A DNA stretch of 64,000 bases from assembly GCF_013978595.1 (NCBI RefSeq), contig NZ_JACDTZ010000001.1, positions 1,364,001-1,428,000 on the forward strand. Reading direction: 5' to 3'. The notes under the pieces were generated by a model. The model did not search any database, was not told where the DNA came from, and was given only the letters and a program-made list of their open reading frames with translations. Shown in pieces: positions 54,446 through 63,525 of the stretch (position 1 is the stretch's first letter; the number at the start of each line of letters is the position of its first letter). Both the position numbers and the translations under genes were made by a program. This DNA is from Corynebacterium haematomassiliense. Lineage in GTDB: Bacteria > Actinomycetota > Actinomycetes > Mycobacteriales > Mycobacteriaceae.

Positions 54446-56362
54446 ACCGGCTACCTAGAACCGGCTACCAAGCGAAAATGGGGATGCGGACAAATTCTTG
54501 GAGTGCATTTGGGGGACTTTGTCTCGTTGTTATGCACTCAGTGCTTGTCGGTGTTCGGCGATGGTGGTGTAGCCGTCGCCGAGTGTCGACTTCAATCGTC
54601 TGTGAATGTAGAAGTCGATGTAGGTGTCAATATAGTCGCGCATTTGCTCCACCGTCATCGTTGACACCACAGGCCTGCCTTTGAGCAGTTCTTGTTTCAT
54701 CGTGCCGAAGAACCCTTCGGTGCGCGCGTTGTCGCCGCTGGTGGCTTTGCGTGACAGTGACGGGATGTATCGCCACCGGGTGTCGCACCACGCATCGGCC
54801 TGGCAGTCGGGGCAATCCAGGATGTTGTGGGTGTGGTCGGTGATCAGGCTGACCCAGCGTTCACTGCGGTAGAGCCCGCCACGGTCGGAATGGATAATCG
54901 GTTGCGCACCGTCGGGTTTTACCTCGTCGATTCGCGCGATCATCTCGGCGACCAAGTCGTGATTCGGCGACGTCGACATGGTGACCGCAATCGGCATCCC
55001 GTCGTAGAAATCGATCGCTGCCGACAGGAACAACTTCCCGTCTGGGCAGTGGATTTCGGTGACGTCGGTGCCGATTTTCTCCCACGGGGCATCCGCGTGG
55101 AAATCGTGGGTCAGCCCCTGAGTGTCGGCGTGGTCGATGAAATACTGCGACGGTGCAACAACCGGCCGGGCCGCATCCGAATCCGCATCCCCGTCGCTGC
55201 TGTCGGGTGGGGTGATCAGCAGCAGGTTTGCCGGTTTGTGGTCGGTTTCACCGGTGTAGGAGGAGTACTTGCCCGACGCCTTCGCCGGCGGGCGGCACCC
55301 AAGCTCTTTCATGAGGGTGCGCACGATCTTTTCCGACACTGTATGCCCCATGATCTTTAACCAGGCGTGGATGCGCCGGTAGCCGTAGCTTTGCCCGGAT
55401 TCGGCGGCTGCCTGCAAGATCAGCGGTTTGAGTGCAGCGTGGCGCTGTTCGCGCTGTTGCACTACCTGCGTGTGTTTGTGTCGGTGGTAGTAAAACGTCG
55501 ACTGCGCAATCCCAACGACCGCGCATGCTCGAGCGATGGAAAACTCGTGGGCGTCCGTGAGGGCAACCACCACTGCGGCTTTCGCCGCGGTGGACAGCTC
55601 ACCGTCACGGACGTCGTCTTTTCCCCGCGACTCACCGTCGCGGCCGTTGTCTTTTCCCCGTGGCTCACCATCGCTCATGAGCCCGGGGATAATGGCGTCT
55701 TTGACCGTTTCCCGGTCGCGCATCTCAACAACGAGTTTTTTCAGCTCGTCCATGTCACTGGGTAAATCAGCGATATCGTCTATCGGCCCAGGCCCTGGCA
55801 GCCACTCGTTGACTGGCCGGGGTGGTTTCTTCGCATTGGCTGCCTCATCGACTCGCTGCTGCTGATGGTTGCGTTGGACTTTGCGGTGTTTGCTCACGCG
55901 TTCCATTGTCGCCGCATAGGCCTCGTCGAAAGTCATCGACGCTGCCGAATCGCGTTCGTCATCGTCGGGCCAAAACCGCTTCGTCCAGGTCAGTGCCGCG
56001 GTGTCGTGGACATCGAACTCCACGGCAATGTCACGCACTGTCGCCTGCGAGGTCAATCTGCGTGCGACAACTTTTGCGATGGTCTCAGCGTCGTAGGCGC
56101 GTCGCGTACCGTCCAAGCTCTGGCCACGACGCTTGGCCGCAACCCAGTTGCCGACCGTGGCCACCGACGGTCGGCGACCACACGCGTGTTCAGCCCAGTC
56201 GCAGACCTCACGGGCAGACGACCCAGCCAAAAACCTCTCAACCGCACCAACGCGGATATCAGATGGAAAACCTGCGGGCATCGGAATACCTTCCAGCCCC
56301 CAACACTCCAACTTTTTGTCCGCGCTCCCAAATCGCCTGGTAGCCGGTTGTAGGTAGCCGGT
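54446..56362 (-). mobile_element. IS3-type element copy 2 (54480-56329) inside an ACCGGCTACC palindromic element
   Basis: 1850 bp, the reverse orientation of copy 1, with the same ends (GGGGATGCGGAC at 54480; GTCCGCGCTCCC at 56329). AAAT flanks both ends (54476-54479 and 56330-56333), a 4-bp target duplication typical of IS3. Outside are two ACCGGCTACC words (54446-54455, 54460-54469) and two inverted GGTAGCCGGT words (56339-56348, 56353-56362). The target was the loop of a palindrome. IS1397 and ISKpn1, also IS3 family, are known to insert into REP hairpin loops. Confidence 0.9.
54530..56281 (-). CDS. IS3-family transposase, copy 2
   Basis: 583 aa from the ATG at 56281, the same length as copy 1 with all catalytic residues intact (TDVTEIHCPDG, IIHSDRGGLYRS, ARTEGFFGTMKQE). 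Open-frame read-through upstream, across the IS end towards the ABC permease, is fortuitous. It differs from copy 1 at only a few codons, so the two copies are recent relatives and good substrates for homologous recombination. Confidence 0.93.
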   Translation of the reverse strand: MPAGFPSDIRVGAVERFLAGSSAREVCDWAEHACGRRPSVATVGNWVAAKRRGQSLDGTRRAYDAETIAKVVARRLTSQATVRDIAVEFDVHDTAALTWTKRFWPDDDERDSAASMTFDEAYAATMERVSKHRKVQRNHQQQRVDEAANAKKPPRPVNEWLPGPGPIDDIADLPSDMDELKKLVVEMRDRETVKDAIIPGLMSDGEPRGKDNGRDGESRGKDDVRDGELSTAAKAAVVVALTDAHEFSIARACAVVGIAQSTFYYHRHKHTQVVQQREQRHAALKPLILQAAAESGQSYGYRRIHAWLKIMGHTVSEKIVRTLMKELGCRPPAKASGKYSSYTGETDHKPANLLLITPPDSSDGDADSDAARPVVAPSQYFIDHADTQGLTHDFHADAPWEKIGTDVTEIHCPDGKLFLSAAIDFYDGMPIAVTMSTSPNHDLVAEMIARIDEVKPDGAQPIIHSDRGGLYRSERWVSLITDHTHNILDCPDCQADAWCDTRWRYIPSLSRKATSGDNARTEGFFGTMKQELLKGRPVVSTMTVEQMRDYIDTYIDFYIHRRLKSTLGDGYTTIAEHRQALSA

Positions 56363-56391
56363 TTGGGATGCACTGAGAGGCGCAGAACCCC

Positions 56392-57120
56392 CTACGCGTC
56401 GCGGGTCTCCAGCAGCACCACGCCGATGATCCACGCCGCCACGGCCCACACCGCGAAGATCAGAAGCGACACGGGCAGCGTCCAGTTCGCGGGACTGTTG
56501 GTCATAAACGCCATGAGGTTGCCAAACGGCAGGAACTTGGCCACGTCGGCGCCGTAGCGCGGGATGAACCCGACGATGGATTCGATCAGCAGCATCATGC
56601 CCATGCCGGTGACCACGGCGCCGGCGGTGTTGCGCGTGATCCAGCCGACGCCCTGCTGGAACAGGGTGATCAGGGCCATGCCGAGGGGGATGGCCCACAG
56701 GGCGCGTCGGGAGGCGGTGTTGCTCACCCAGTTCGCGGGCACGGGCGCGGGGAGGTCGCCGACCGTAAACGCGACGGCAAGCCCCAGGAAGGTCGCCAGC
56801 GCAGCCAAAACAGCCCCGAGCACAAGCTTTGCGACGGCCACCTGCCACCGCTTCGGCGCAACCCTGAAGTTCGTCGGCGGGATGCCGAACCGGTACTCGG
56901 TGGTCACGGCCATGGAGGCCTGCACGATCACGACGATCGCGGTGATCAGCGCCATCGTGGCGGCGACGGTCAGGGGCGCGTACGGCATGCCGCCGAGTTT
57001 GGAGGCGAAACCGAACAGAGCACCGAAGAAGGCGCCGAAGACGAGGATCAGCGCGGAGTTCCACCAGAAGGAGGCGGTGGAGCGCAGTTTGGTCCACTCG
57101 GCGGGGAACAGGTTAAGCAT
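56392..57120 (-). CDS. ABC transporter permease
   Basis: 242 aa from the ATG at 57120, with GGAGG 6 nt upstream. Six predicted membrane helices; the family opening is NLFPAEWTKLRSTASFWWN, common to ABC-2 type permeases paired with a single ATPase. The start overlaps the end of the ATPase gene by 8 nt. The substrate is unknown; such two-gene exporters often handle peptides or antibiotics. The IS-containing element lies 30 bp beyond its stop. Confidence 0.88.
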   Translation of the reverse strand: MLNLFPAEWTKLRSTASFWWNSALILVFGAFFGALFGFASKLGGMPYAPLTVAATMALITAIVVIVQASMAVTTEYRFGIPPTNFRVAPKRWQVAVAKLVLGAVLAALATFLGLAVAFTVGDLPAPVPANWVSNTASRRALWAIPLGMALITLFQQGVGWITRNTAGAVVTGMGMMLLIESIVGFIPRYGADVAKFLPFGNLMAFMTNSPANWTLPVSLLIFAVWAVAAWIIGVVLLETRDA

Positions 57121-58054
57121 TACTACCTCCGGAGACGTACTGGGCGTGGCCCTCGGTGGATTGCATGTAGGCATCTTCGAGGGAGGCGCGGCGCTCGGAC
57201 AGCTCGGACAGGGCGATGCCGGCGGCGAAGGCGACGCGGCCGACGTCGTCGGAGGTGCGGTCCGGGACCTCGAACACGGCGCGTCCGTCCCCATCGACCG
57301 CGCGCTTGAACGGCATGGCCACATCGGCGTGCTGCAGCGCGGCGGCCAACGCGGCCGCGGCGTCCTCGGTGGGGGTGCGCACGATGGTGGTCACACCGGA
57401 GTTTTCGCGGATGAACTCGGCCACGGACGTGTTGGCCACCAGGCGGCCGCGGCCGATGATGATCAGGTCTTCGGCGGTCTGCGCCATCTCGGCGAGCAGG
57501 TGGGAGGACACGAGCACGGTGCGCCCCTCCGCCGCCAGGGACTGCAGCAGCTCGCGCACCCAGCGGATGCCGGCGGGGTCGAGGCCGTTGACGGGCCCGT
57601 CCAGGATCAGGTACTCCGGGGCGCCGAGCAGCGCCGCCGCGATGCCGAGGCGCTGCCCCATGCCCAGGGAGAATCCGCCGACGTTCTTGCCAGCCACATC
57701 CGTCAACCCCACCAGCTCGAGCACCTCGTCGACGCGGGTGCGCGGCAGCCCGGCGGCTTGCGCTTGCCAGAGCAGGCTGGCGCGGGCGGAGCGGTTGGGG
57801 TGGACACCTTTGGCGTCGAGAAGCGCGCCCACTGTGCGCGACGGATTTTGCAGCGAGCGGTAGGGCACGCCGTTAATGTGCGCGGTGCCGGATGTTGGGC
57901 GGTCCAGCCCCAGGATCATGCGCATGGTGGTGGATTTCCCTGCGCCGTTGGGGCCGAGGAAGCCGGTGACGACGCCGGGTTTGACGGTGAACGTGAGGTC
58001 GTCAACCGCTTGGACGGCGCCGTACCGTTTGGTCAGGCCTTGCACTTCAATCAT
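57113..58054 (-). CDS. ABC transporter ATPase with altered Walker B
   Basis: 313 aa from the ATG at 58054. Walker A is FLGPNGAGKSTT, the signature is VGGFSLGMGQRLGIAAAL, and the H-loop is VSSHLLAEMAQTAEDL. Walker B is YLILDGPVNGLDP: the catalytic glutamate that normally follows the Asp is glycine. ATP hydrolysis may therefore be slow or use another base, unless this is a natural subgroup. A C-terminal domain of about 90 residues follows. It overlaps the permease gene by 8 nt, and the NUDIX gene overlaps its start by 8 nt, so all three are co-translated. Confidence 0.9.
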   Translation of the reverse strand: MIEVQGLTKRYGAVQAVDDLTFTVKPGVVTGFLGPNGAGKSTTMRMILGLDRPTSGTAHINGVPYRSLQNPSRTVGALLDAKGVHPNRSARASLLWQAQAAGLPRTRVDEVLELVGLTDVAGKNVGGFSLGMGQRLGIAAALLGAPEYLILDGPVNGLDPAGIRWVRELLQSLAAEGRTVLVSSHLLAEMAQTAEDLIIIGRGRLVANTSVAEFIRENSGVTTIVRTPTEDAAAALAAALQHADVAMPFKRAVDGDGRAVFEVPDRTSDDVGRVAFAAGIALSELSERRASLEDAYMQSTEGHAQYVSGGSNA

Positions 58055-58526
58055 GCGGTTCAGTATGCACCATGGCTTTGGCGAGCACATTGCTTAGCGA
58101 CGCCGCAAAGCCCGGGTGCAGCTCAAACCCCGAAACCTCCGCCAGGGGCACCCAGCGCAGTTCCTCCGACTCCTCGTTGGCGGTCACGGCCAGCGGTGCC
58201 TCGCACAGCGCGATGACGGTGGTGTAGCTCCACTCCGGCAGGTCCGTGGTGACCAGCTCTTCGACCACGTCGATGCGGCCCGGGTCGATGGCGCACTCCT
58301 CCACGGACTCGCGAACGGCCGCCTGCGCTGGGGTTTCGTGGCTGTCGCGGGCGCCGCCGGGGATGCCCCAGGTGCCGCCCTGGGCGGTCCAGCCGGCGCG
58401 GTGCTGCAGCAGCACTTTCGCGTCCGCTCCGTTACCGGCGACGAGGAAGAGGCCGGCGGCGCCGAAGCGCCCCCAGAGTCGTGTGCCGTCGGGTGTGGTG
58501 ACCCAGCCGTTTCCGTCGCCAAGCAT
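58047..58526 (-). CDS. NUDIX hydrolase
   Basis: 159 aa from the ATG at 58526, with TACAGT 7 nt upstream. The NUDIX box is complete: GIPGGARDSHETPAQAAV then RESVEEC with the metal Glu residues. It probably hydrolyses a nucleoside diphosphate derivative; the substrate cannot be inferred. First gene of the NUDIX-ATPase-permease unit, divergent from glnX with 37 bp between start codons. Confidence 0.9.
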   Translation of the reverse strand: MLGDGNGWVTTPDGTRLWGRFGAAGLFLVAGNGADAKVLLQHRAGWTAQGGTWGIPGGARDSHETPAQAAVRESVEECAIDPGRIDVVEELVTTDLPEWSYTTVIALCEAPLAVTANEESEELRWVPLAEVSGFELHPGFAASLSNVLAKAMVHTEPHD

Positions 58527-58532
58527 GGCCCC

Positions 58533-58558
58533 CACTGTAGGCGCGAACAGTTATTATT
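58533..58558. promoter_or_regulatory. Divergent leaderless promoter cores (NUDIX / glnX)
   Basis: TACAGT (minus strand 58539-58534) is 7 nt before the NUDIX ATG. TATTAT (58552-58557) is 6 nt before the glnX ATG at 58564. No convincing -35 boxes are seen. Confidence 0.45.
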
Positions 58559-58563
58559 GCGGA

Positions 58564-59949
58564 ATGGTGACGCAAAGCAGGCCGAGCGACGACGCGTGGC
58601 TCGACGAGCTTGAAGCGCGCCCTGCGCACCCGCGCCTGCACGGCGTCCTCCACGGCCCGCTGGCCGGTCCCGTTCGCATGGGCCGGCGCGGCCACGCGTT
58701 CGCGCGGACCACCCCCGGCAAGCTCATCGTGGTGATGGTGCTGCTGACCGCCATGCTGCTGGCGGCGGGGCTGTCCATGAGCCAGTCCATGGCCGGCCGC
58801 AACCAGGCGCTGGACACGGTGCGCGAGGCGACGGAGCCGATGAGCGCGGCTGCCCACCTGCTGTCCACCTCCCTGCTGCGCGCGGACACCATCGCAGCGG
58901 GCGGGTTTGTCCAGCCCGGGCCGCTGTCGCACGAGGACGTGCAGGCCTACTCCGCAGCACTGGACACGGCGGTCAGCTCCGCCGGCGAGATTTACAAGGG
59001 CGCGGTGGAGGCCGACACGGCCACCAGCGAGCGCATCGAGGAGCTGGTCAGCGACATCCAGCGGGACCTGCCAGTCTACGCCGGCCTGAACGAGCGCGCA
59101 CGCGTGAACCAGCGCATGGGCAACCCTGTGGGCGTGGCCTACATGTCGGAGGCGTCCAGCATTATGCGCACCCGTTTGCTGGTGTCCGCCTCCGAGATCA
59201 ACGCGCTGACCCGCGAGGACGTGGCCAAGGAGATGCGGCGCCTCTCCGAGCCGCAGTGGGTGCCGCTGTCCGGCCTCGTGGCGGCGCTCGGTTTCCTCGT
59301 GCTCACCCAGTGGTGGCTGTGGCGGGTATTCCGCCGCCGCCTGAACAAGGGCTTTATCGCCGGCACGCTCGCGGTGGTGGTGGCGCTGAGCTGGGCCGCG
59401 GTGTCGAACTACCAGTCCTGGCGCAACGGCTCCGTGGAGTACGAGCGCGCGGCGAAGCCGTGGGAGGAGCTCACCGCCGCCCGCTTCGACGCACTGGAGA
59501 CGCGCACGGACGAGACGTTCGCGCTGCTGCGCCGCCAGTCCGTGGTGCATTCGTCGCGGGCGTTCGACGGCACGTATGCGTCGGTAAGCGCGGCGCTCGA
59601 GACCGCAGAGGAGTACGGCGGGGGGCAGCAACTTATCGACGACGCACGCGACGCCCTGCGCACCTGGGCCTACGAGCACAACGAACTCGTCGGCGCGCTG
59701 AACACGGGCAGCTACGAGCAGGCGGCGGCGCTGTTGGCCTCCGGCGGCGGGGCGGGCGAGGCGCCGTTCAGGGAGCTGGACGCGACGCTGTCCAAGCTCA
59801 TCGCGTCGTCGAGGGAGGGCACGCAGGCCTACATCGACGCCTCGCTGGACGCGACGCGGCAGGTCTCCGCGTGGGTGGCGCTGCTGTCCGTTTTAGCCGT
59901 GGTCTGCACGTGGCTGGGCATCCGCAGAAGGCTGGGTGAGTACCTGTGA
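58564..59949 (+). CDS. glnX: GlnX-like membrane signalling protein
   Basis: 461 aa. The first membrane helix (TPGKLIVVMVLLTAMLLAAGL, about 50-70) is followed by a helical extracytoplasmic domain. Two more helices occur (about 235-255 and 265-285), then a second helical domain and a last helix (VSAWVALLSVLAVVCTWLG). GlnX is thought to relay the state of the lipoprotein GlnH across the membrane to PknG. Gene order glnX-glnH-pknG with 4-nt overlaps supports the name. No catalytic domain. It carries a one-mismatch version of the 11-mer at 59631. Confidence 0.85.
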   Translation: MVTQSRPSDDAWLDELEARPAHPRLHGVLHGPLAGPVRMGRRGHAFARTTPGKLIVVMVLLTAMLLAAGLSMSQSMAGRNQALDTVREATEPMSAAAHLLSTSLLRADTIAAGGFVQPGPLSHEDVQAYSAALDTAVSSAGEIYKGAVEADTATSERIEELVSDIQRDLPVYAGLNERARVNQRMGNPVGVAYMSEASSIMRTRLLVSASEINALTREDVAKEMRRLSEPQWVPLSGLVAALGFLVLTQWWLWRVFRRRLNKGFIAGTLAVVVALSWAAVSNYQSWRNGSVEYERAAKPWEELTAARFDALETRTDETFALLRRQSVVHSSRAFDGTYASVSAALETAEEYGGGQQLIDDARDALRTWAYEHNELVGALNTGSYEQAAALLASGGGAGEAPFRELDATLSKLIASSREGTQAYIDASLDATRQVSAWVALLSVLAVVCTWLGIRRRLGEYL

Positions 59950-60953
59950 GAAGGACATGGACCGCGTGCGCGGCGGTGCTGGCGCTGGGGCTTTCGGGGT
60001 GCTCGGAGGAGCCGACCCCGGTGCGCGCCACCATCGCCCCAGAGCACGAAACCTCCACCACGCGCGAGCTCTTGCCGCTGCCGCCCGGCGCGGCCCTCGA
60101 GGACGCGCAAGGGGTGCCGGCGGAGCCGTACGTGCCGGCGAAGCTGGACTGGGAGGGCTCGCTGAACCCCCGCACCGCTGAAGACGACACCCCGAACGTG
60201 GACCGCATCACGCGCCGCGGCCGACTGGTGGTGGGCATCGACCAGTCCCTCTACCTGCTGGCGTTCCGCGACACCGCCAGCGGCGAGCTGCGCGGGCTGG
60301 AGGTGGATCTCGCCCGCGCGATCGCCGACGACATCTTCGGCGAGGAAACTGCCGGGGTCAACCGCCTGGACCTGCGGTTTGTGGACTCGGCGGCGCGCGC
60401 CGAGGCGCTGAACCACGGCGAGGTGGACATCGTCATCCGCACCATGTCCATCACGCCGGAGCGCACGGAGGCGATCGACTTTTCTACCCCGTACCTGACC
60501 TCGCGCGTGCGCGTTCTGGTGCCGCGGGACCGGGGCGTGGAGGACATCAACCAGCTCGGCGGCAAAACGGTGTGCATCGTCGACGGCACGAACCTGACCC
60601 AGATCGCGCGCACGTACACCCCACACTCGAACATTCTGCGCACCCGCTCCTGGTCCGACTGTTTGATGGCCACCCAACAGTTCCAGGCGGACGCGATCGT
60701 GGCGGACGATTCCATCCTGGCGGGCCTGTCCGCGCAGGACCCGTACGCGACGATCCTGCCGGGCACGCTGGCGACGCAGTACTACGGCGTGGGCATCCCG
60801 AAGGGCCAGACGGACCTGGTGCGGCAGGTCAATTCGACGCTGGAGCGGATGCGTAACGACGGCACGTGGTACGAGCTCTACTCCACCTGGCTCGGGGGCT
60901 CCATCGCGGAGTCCTCCCCGCCGCCGCTGATGTACCGGAAGGAGGAGCAGTGA
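59946..60953 (+). CDS. glnH: GlnH amino-acid-binding lipoprotein
   Basis: 335 aa from a GTG that overlaps the glnX stop (GTGA). A lipoprotein signal ends LGLSGC with Cys19 as the lipidation site. The rest is a family 3 solute-binding protein: GRLVVGIDQSLYLLAFRD, LRGLEVDLARAIADDIFG and DIVIRTMSITPERTEAIDFS, the usual glutamate/glutamine/aspartate-binding pattern. In the PknG pathway it is the extracellular sensor of these amino acids, not part of a transporter; no ABC partner is adjacent. Confidence 0.92.
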   Translation: MRRTWTACAAVLALGLSGCSEEPTPVRATIAPEHETSTTRELLPLPPGAALEDAQGVPAEPYVPAKLDWEGSLNPRTAEDDTPNVDRITRRGRLVVGIDQSLYLLAFRDTASGELRGLEVDLARAIADDIFGEETAGVNRLDLRFVDSAARAEALNHGEVDIVIRTMSITPERTEAIDFSTPYLTSRVRVLVPRDRGVEDINQLGGKTVCIVDGTNLTQIARTYTPHSNILRTRSWSDCLMATQQFQADAIVADDSILAGLSAQDPYATILPGTLATQYYGVGIPKGQTDLVRQVNSTLERMRNDGTWYELYSTWLGGSIAESSPPPLMYRKEEQ

Positions 60954-63367
60954 GCACTGAGCAGGATTCGCAGGACCCGCTGGAGCAGCGCACCGAGGCG
61001 GTCGCGTTCGACCCGTTCGCGGATGATGAGGAGGAGGACAATCCGGGCACCGAGGCCGTCGCGTTCGACCCCTTCGCAGACGACGATGACGACGACGGCT
61101 GGGACTCCGACGGCGAAACCGACTACTCCGCCATGGGCGAGATGGCCGGCCTGCTCAAAGACTTGGACAAGCTGCGCAAGGGCGGCAACCGCGAGGACCC
61201 CTCGCAGCGCTCGCGCCGGCTCGCCCTGGACACGTTCCGCGAGCGCCGCGGCACCCGCCGCGCCACCCGTGTCGTCGCCGACGGCATGGTGGAGCTGCCC
61301 TGGGTGGAGCCCACCGAGCCGAAGGAAGCGCTGATCGACCCGGAGCCGGCCGTGGTGAAAAAGGGCATCGCCCCGCCGGTGCTCAACCCGGGCGACGTGG
61401 TGGCCAGCCAGTACGAGATCATGGGCGTGATCGCCCACGGCGGCATGGGCTGGATCTACCTGGCCCAGGACCACCACGTGGCGGGCCGCGTGGTGGTGCT
61501 CAAGGGCCTGCACTCCACGGACAACCCGGACGAGGCGGCCGCCGCCGCTGCCGAGCGCGAGTTCCTGGCGGAGATGACCCATCCCGGCATCGTGCAGATC
61601 TACAACTTCATCGACGACCCGCGCGTGCCCGGCGGGTTCACCGTCATGGAGTACGTGGGCGGGCCGAGTTTACGGGCATGGCGGAATGCGTCGACAAGCA
61701 AAGTGCTCCAACCCGACATCGCCATCGCCTACATGCTCGAAGTCCTGCCGGCGCTGGACTACCTGCACTCGCGCGGGGTGGTGTACAACGACCTGAAGCC
61801 CGACAACATCATCGTCACCGAAGACCAAGTCAAGCTGATTGACATGGGCGCGGTCTCCGGCATCGGCGCCTTCGGGTTCATCTACGGCACGAAGGGGTTC
61901 CAGGCGCCGGAGGTGGCCACCGAAGGGCCATCCGTCGCCTCCGACGTGTACACCGTGGGCCGCACCTTGGCGTCGCTGGTGGTGGACCTGCCGCAAACCG
62001 ACGGCGTGTACGACCTAGGCATCCCCTCCCCCGCCGACGAGCCGCTGTTCCGCCAGTACACCTCCCTGTACCGGCTGATCACGCGCTGCTGCAACGAGGA
62101 CCCCGCGCAGCGCTTCACCAGCCTCACCGAGCTGGAGGCGCAGATGCTCGGCGTGCTGCGCGAGATCGTCGCCGTGCGCGACGGGCGCACCTACCCCGCG
62201 CAGCACTCCCTGTTCTCCCCTCAGCGTACGACGTTCGGCACCAAACACCTGGTGTTCCGCACCGACCAGCTCATCGACGGCATCGCCCGCAGCGTGGACA
62301 TCACCCCGCAAGAGGTCGTCGCCGCGCTACCGTCGCCGCTGGTCAACCGCGACGATGTCGGCGCCGCCATGCTCCAGGGCTCCTCGTATGCCGAACCACG
62401 CGAAACGCTGGAGACGCTGCGCCAGGCCATGACCACCCCGCAGTACGAGCACTCCATCGAAATCCCCTTCGGCGTCGTGCGCACCATGATCGACCTCGGC
62501 CTGACCACCCAGGCGCGCACCTGGCTGCGCTCGCTTTCGGAGCGCTTCGGCGACAACTGGCGCTACTCCTGGTACGCGGGCGTGGTGGAGACGCTGCTTG
62601 GAGACTTCGCCTCCGCGAAGGGTTCGTTTTCCCAGGTGCTCAACCAGCTACCCGGCGAGGCCGCCCCCAAACTCGCGCTCGCCGCAGTCAGCGAGCTCAT
62701 CCTGCAGGAGGGCGGGTATCAATCGAGCGCACTGCTTCACGACGAGCTCTCGCCCGCCGCCGCCGGCCTCACCCACCACCTCCGCGACGTGCCGGACGCC
62801 GTGTTCGAGCGCATGGCCGCCGACGGAGCCACAGACAACACGTGGTCGCTGACCGTGACCGCCCCCGGAGGCCTGCGCTTCCACGCCACCCGCCTCTACG
62901 CCCTGGTGTGGATGACCAACCCCACCACCGTCTCCTCCGCGTTCGGCCTGGCTCGGATGCTCATGTGCGAAGGCGAAGTGGAGTTGGCGATCAAGGCCCT
63001 GGACAAGGTGCCCAACGCGTCGCGCCACTACCGGATGGCGCAGCTGACCGCCATTTTGTGCCTGGTTGCCGAGGGCGCCACCGAAGACCACATCCGGCTC
63101 GCCGCCCGCCGCCTCGAGCAGATCCCCTCCACCGAGCCGCGCTTCTTGCAGATCAAGGTCGCCGTCATCGAGGCCGGCCTGACGTACCTGCGCGCCCACC
63201 AGGCCTCCACCAACGTGGCGCTGTTCGAGTACCCCTTCACCATCCGGGGCCTGCGCCGCGGCCTGGCCCAGACGTTGCGGGACCAGGCCCGGGTGGCGCC
63301 GTACCCGAAACACCGGTACGCGCTGGTGGACCTGGCCAACAAGGTCCGCCCCGCCACCTGGTTTTAG
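60950..63367 (+). CDS. pknG: Serine/threonine protein kinase PknG
   Basis: 805 aa from a GTG overlapping the glnH stop. The N-terminal tail holds two near-identical acidic motifs, TEAVAFDPFADD at Thr15 and Thr34, likely docking sites for the FHA protein OdhI. There is no CxxC rubredoxin domain, unlike mycobacterial PknG. The kinase domain (about 155-430) has AHGGMGWIYLAQ, the Lys in VVVLKGL, YNDLKPDNIIV and IDMGAVSGIG. A C-terminal TPR-like helical domain follows. Phosphorylation of OdhI relieves inhibition of 2-oxoglutarate dehydrogenase in response to glutamine/glutamate. Confidence 0.95.
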   Translation: MSTEQDSQDPLEQRTEAVAFDPFADDEEEDNPGTEAVAFDPFADDDDDDGWDSDGETDYSAMGEMAGLLKDLDKLRKGGNREDPSQRSRRLALDTFRERRGTRRATRVVADGMVELPWVEPTEPKEALIDPEPAVVKKGIAPPVLNPGDVVASQYEIMGVIAHGGMGWIYLAQDHHVAGRVVVLKGLHSTDNPDEAAAAAAEREFLAEMTHPGIVQIYNFIDDPRVPGGFTVMEYVGGPSLRAWRNASTSKVLQPDIAIAYMLEVLPALDYLHSRGVVYNDLKPDNIIVTEDQVKLIDMGAVSGIGAFGFIYGTKGFQAPEVATEGPSVASDVYTVGRTLASLVVDLPQTDGVYDLGIPSPADEPLFRQYTSLYRLITRCCNEDPAQRFTSLTELEAQMLGVLREIVAVRDGRTYPAQHSLFSPQRTTFGTKHLVFRTDQLIDGIARSVDITPQEVVAALPSPLVNRDDVGAAMLQGSSYAEPRETLETLRQAMTTPQYEHSIEIPFGVVRTMIDLGLTTQARTWLRSLSERFGDNWRYSWYAGVVETLLGDFASAKGSFSQVLNQLPGEAAPKLALAAVSELILQEGGYQSSALLHDELSPAAAGLTHHLRDVPDAVFERMAADGATDNTWSLTVTAPGGLRFHATRLYALVWMTNPTTVSSAFGLARMLMCEGEVELAIKALDKVPNASRHYRMAQLTAILCLVAEGATEDHIRLAARRLEQIPSTEPRFLQIKVAVIEAGLTYLRAHQASTNVALFEYPFTIRGLRRGLAQTLRDQARVAPYPKHRYALVDLANKVRPATWF

Positions 63368-63411
63368 GGGTTTGGGTTCGGGGGTTTGGGCGGCGGAGAC
63401 CGAACGGAGCG

Positions 63412-63513
63412 GAGGCCCGCCGACACATCGCGGCGGAATCTGTCAGGCGGGCCTTATCGTCCCTGGTCATCGCAAACGGCCGCCGTAATCTGTCAGGATT
63501 ACGGCGGCCGTTT
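63412..63513. terminator. Double terminator between pknG and the convergent surface gene
   Basis: A first hairpin has arms AGGCCCGCC and GGCGGGCCT. A second, stronger one pairs 63474-63490 with 63497-63513 perfectly over 17 bp with a 6-nt loop; it begins AAACGGCC and ends GGCCGTTT, so it works in both directions. The word AATCTGTCAGG occurs at 63437 and again at 63487 in the loop region, another private repeated word. Confidence 0.8.
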
Positions 63514-63525
63514 CGGCGGGGGTGC

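Noticed and set aside
46440..56329. Composite transposon carrying cls-xthA-def-LytR_C
   Set aside because: The enclosed genes are core Corynebacterium genes with native composition and conserved neighbours. Two independent IS insertions or an inversion explain the layout better.
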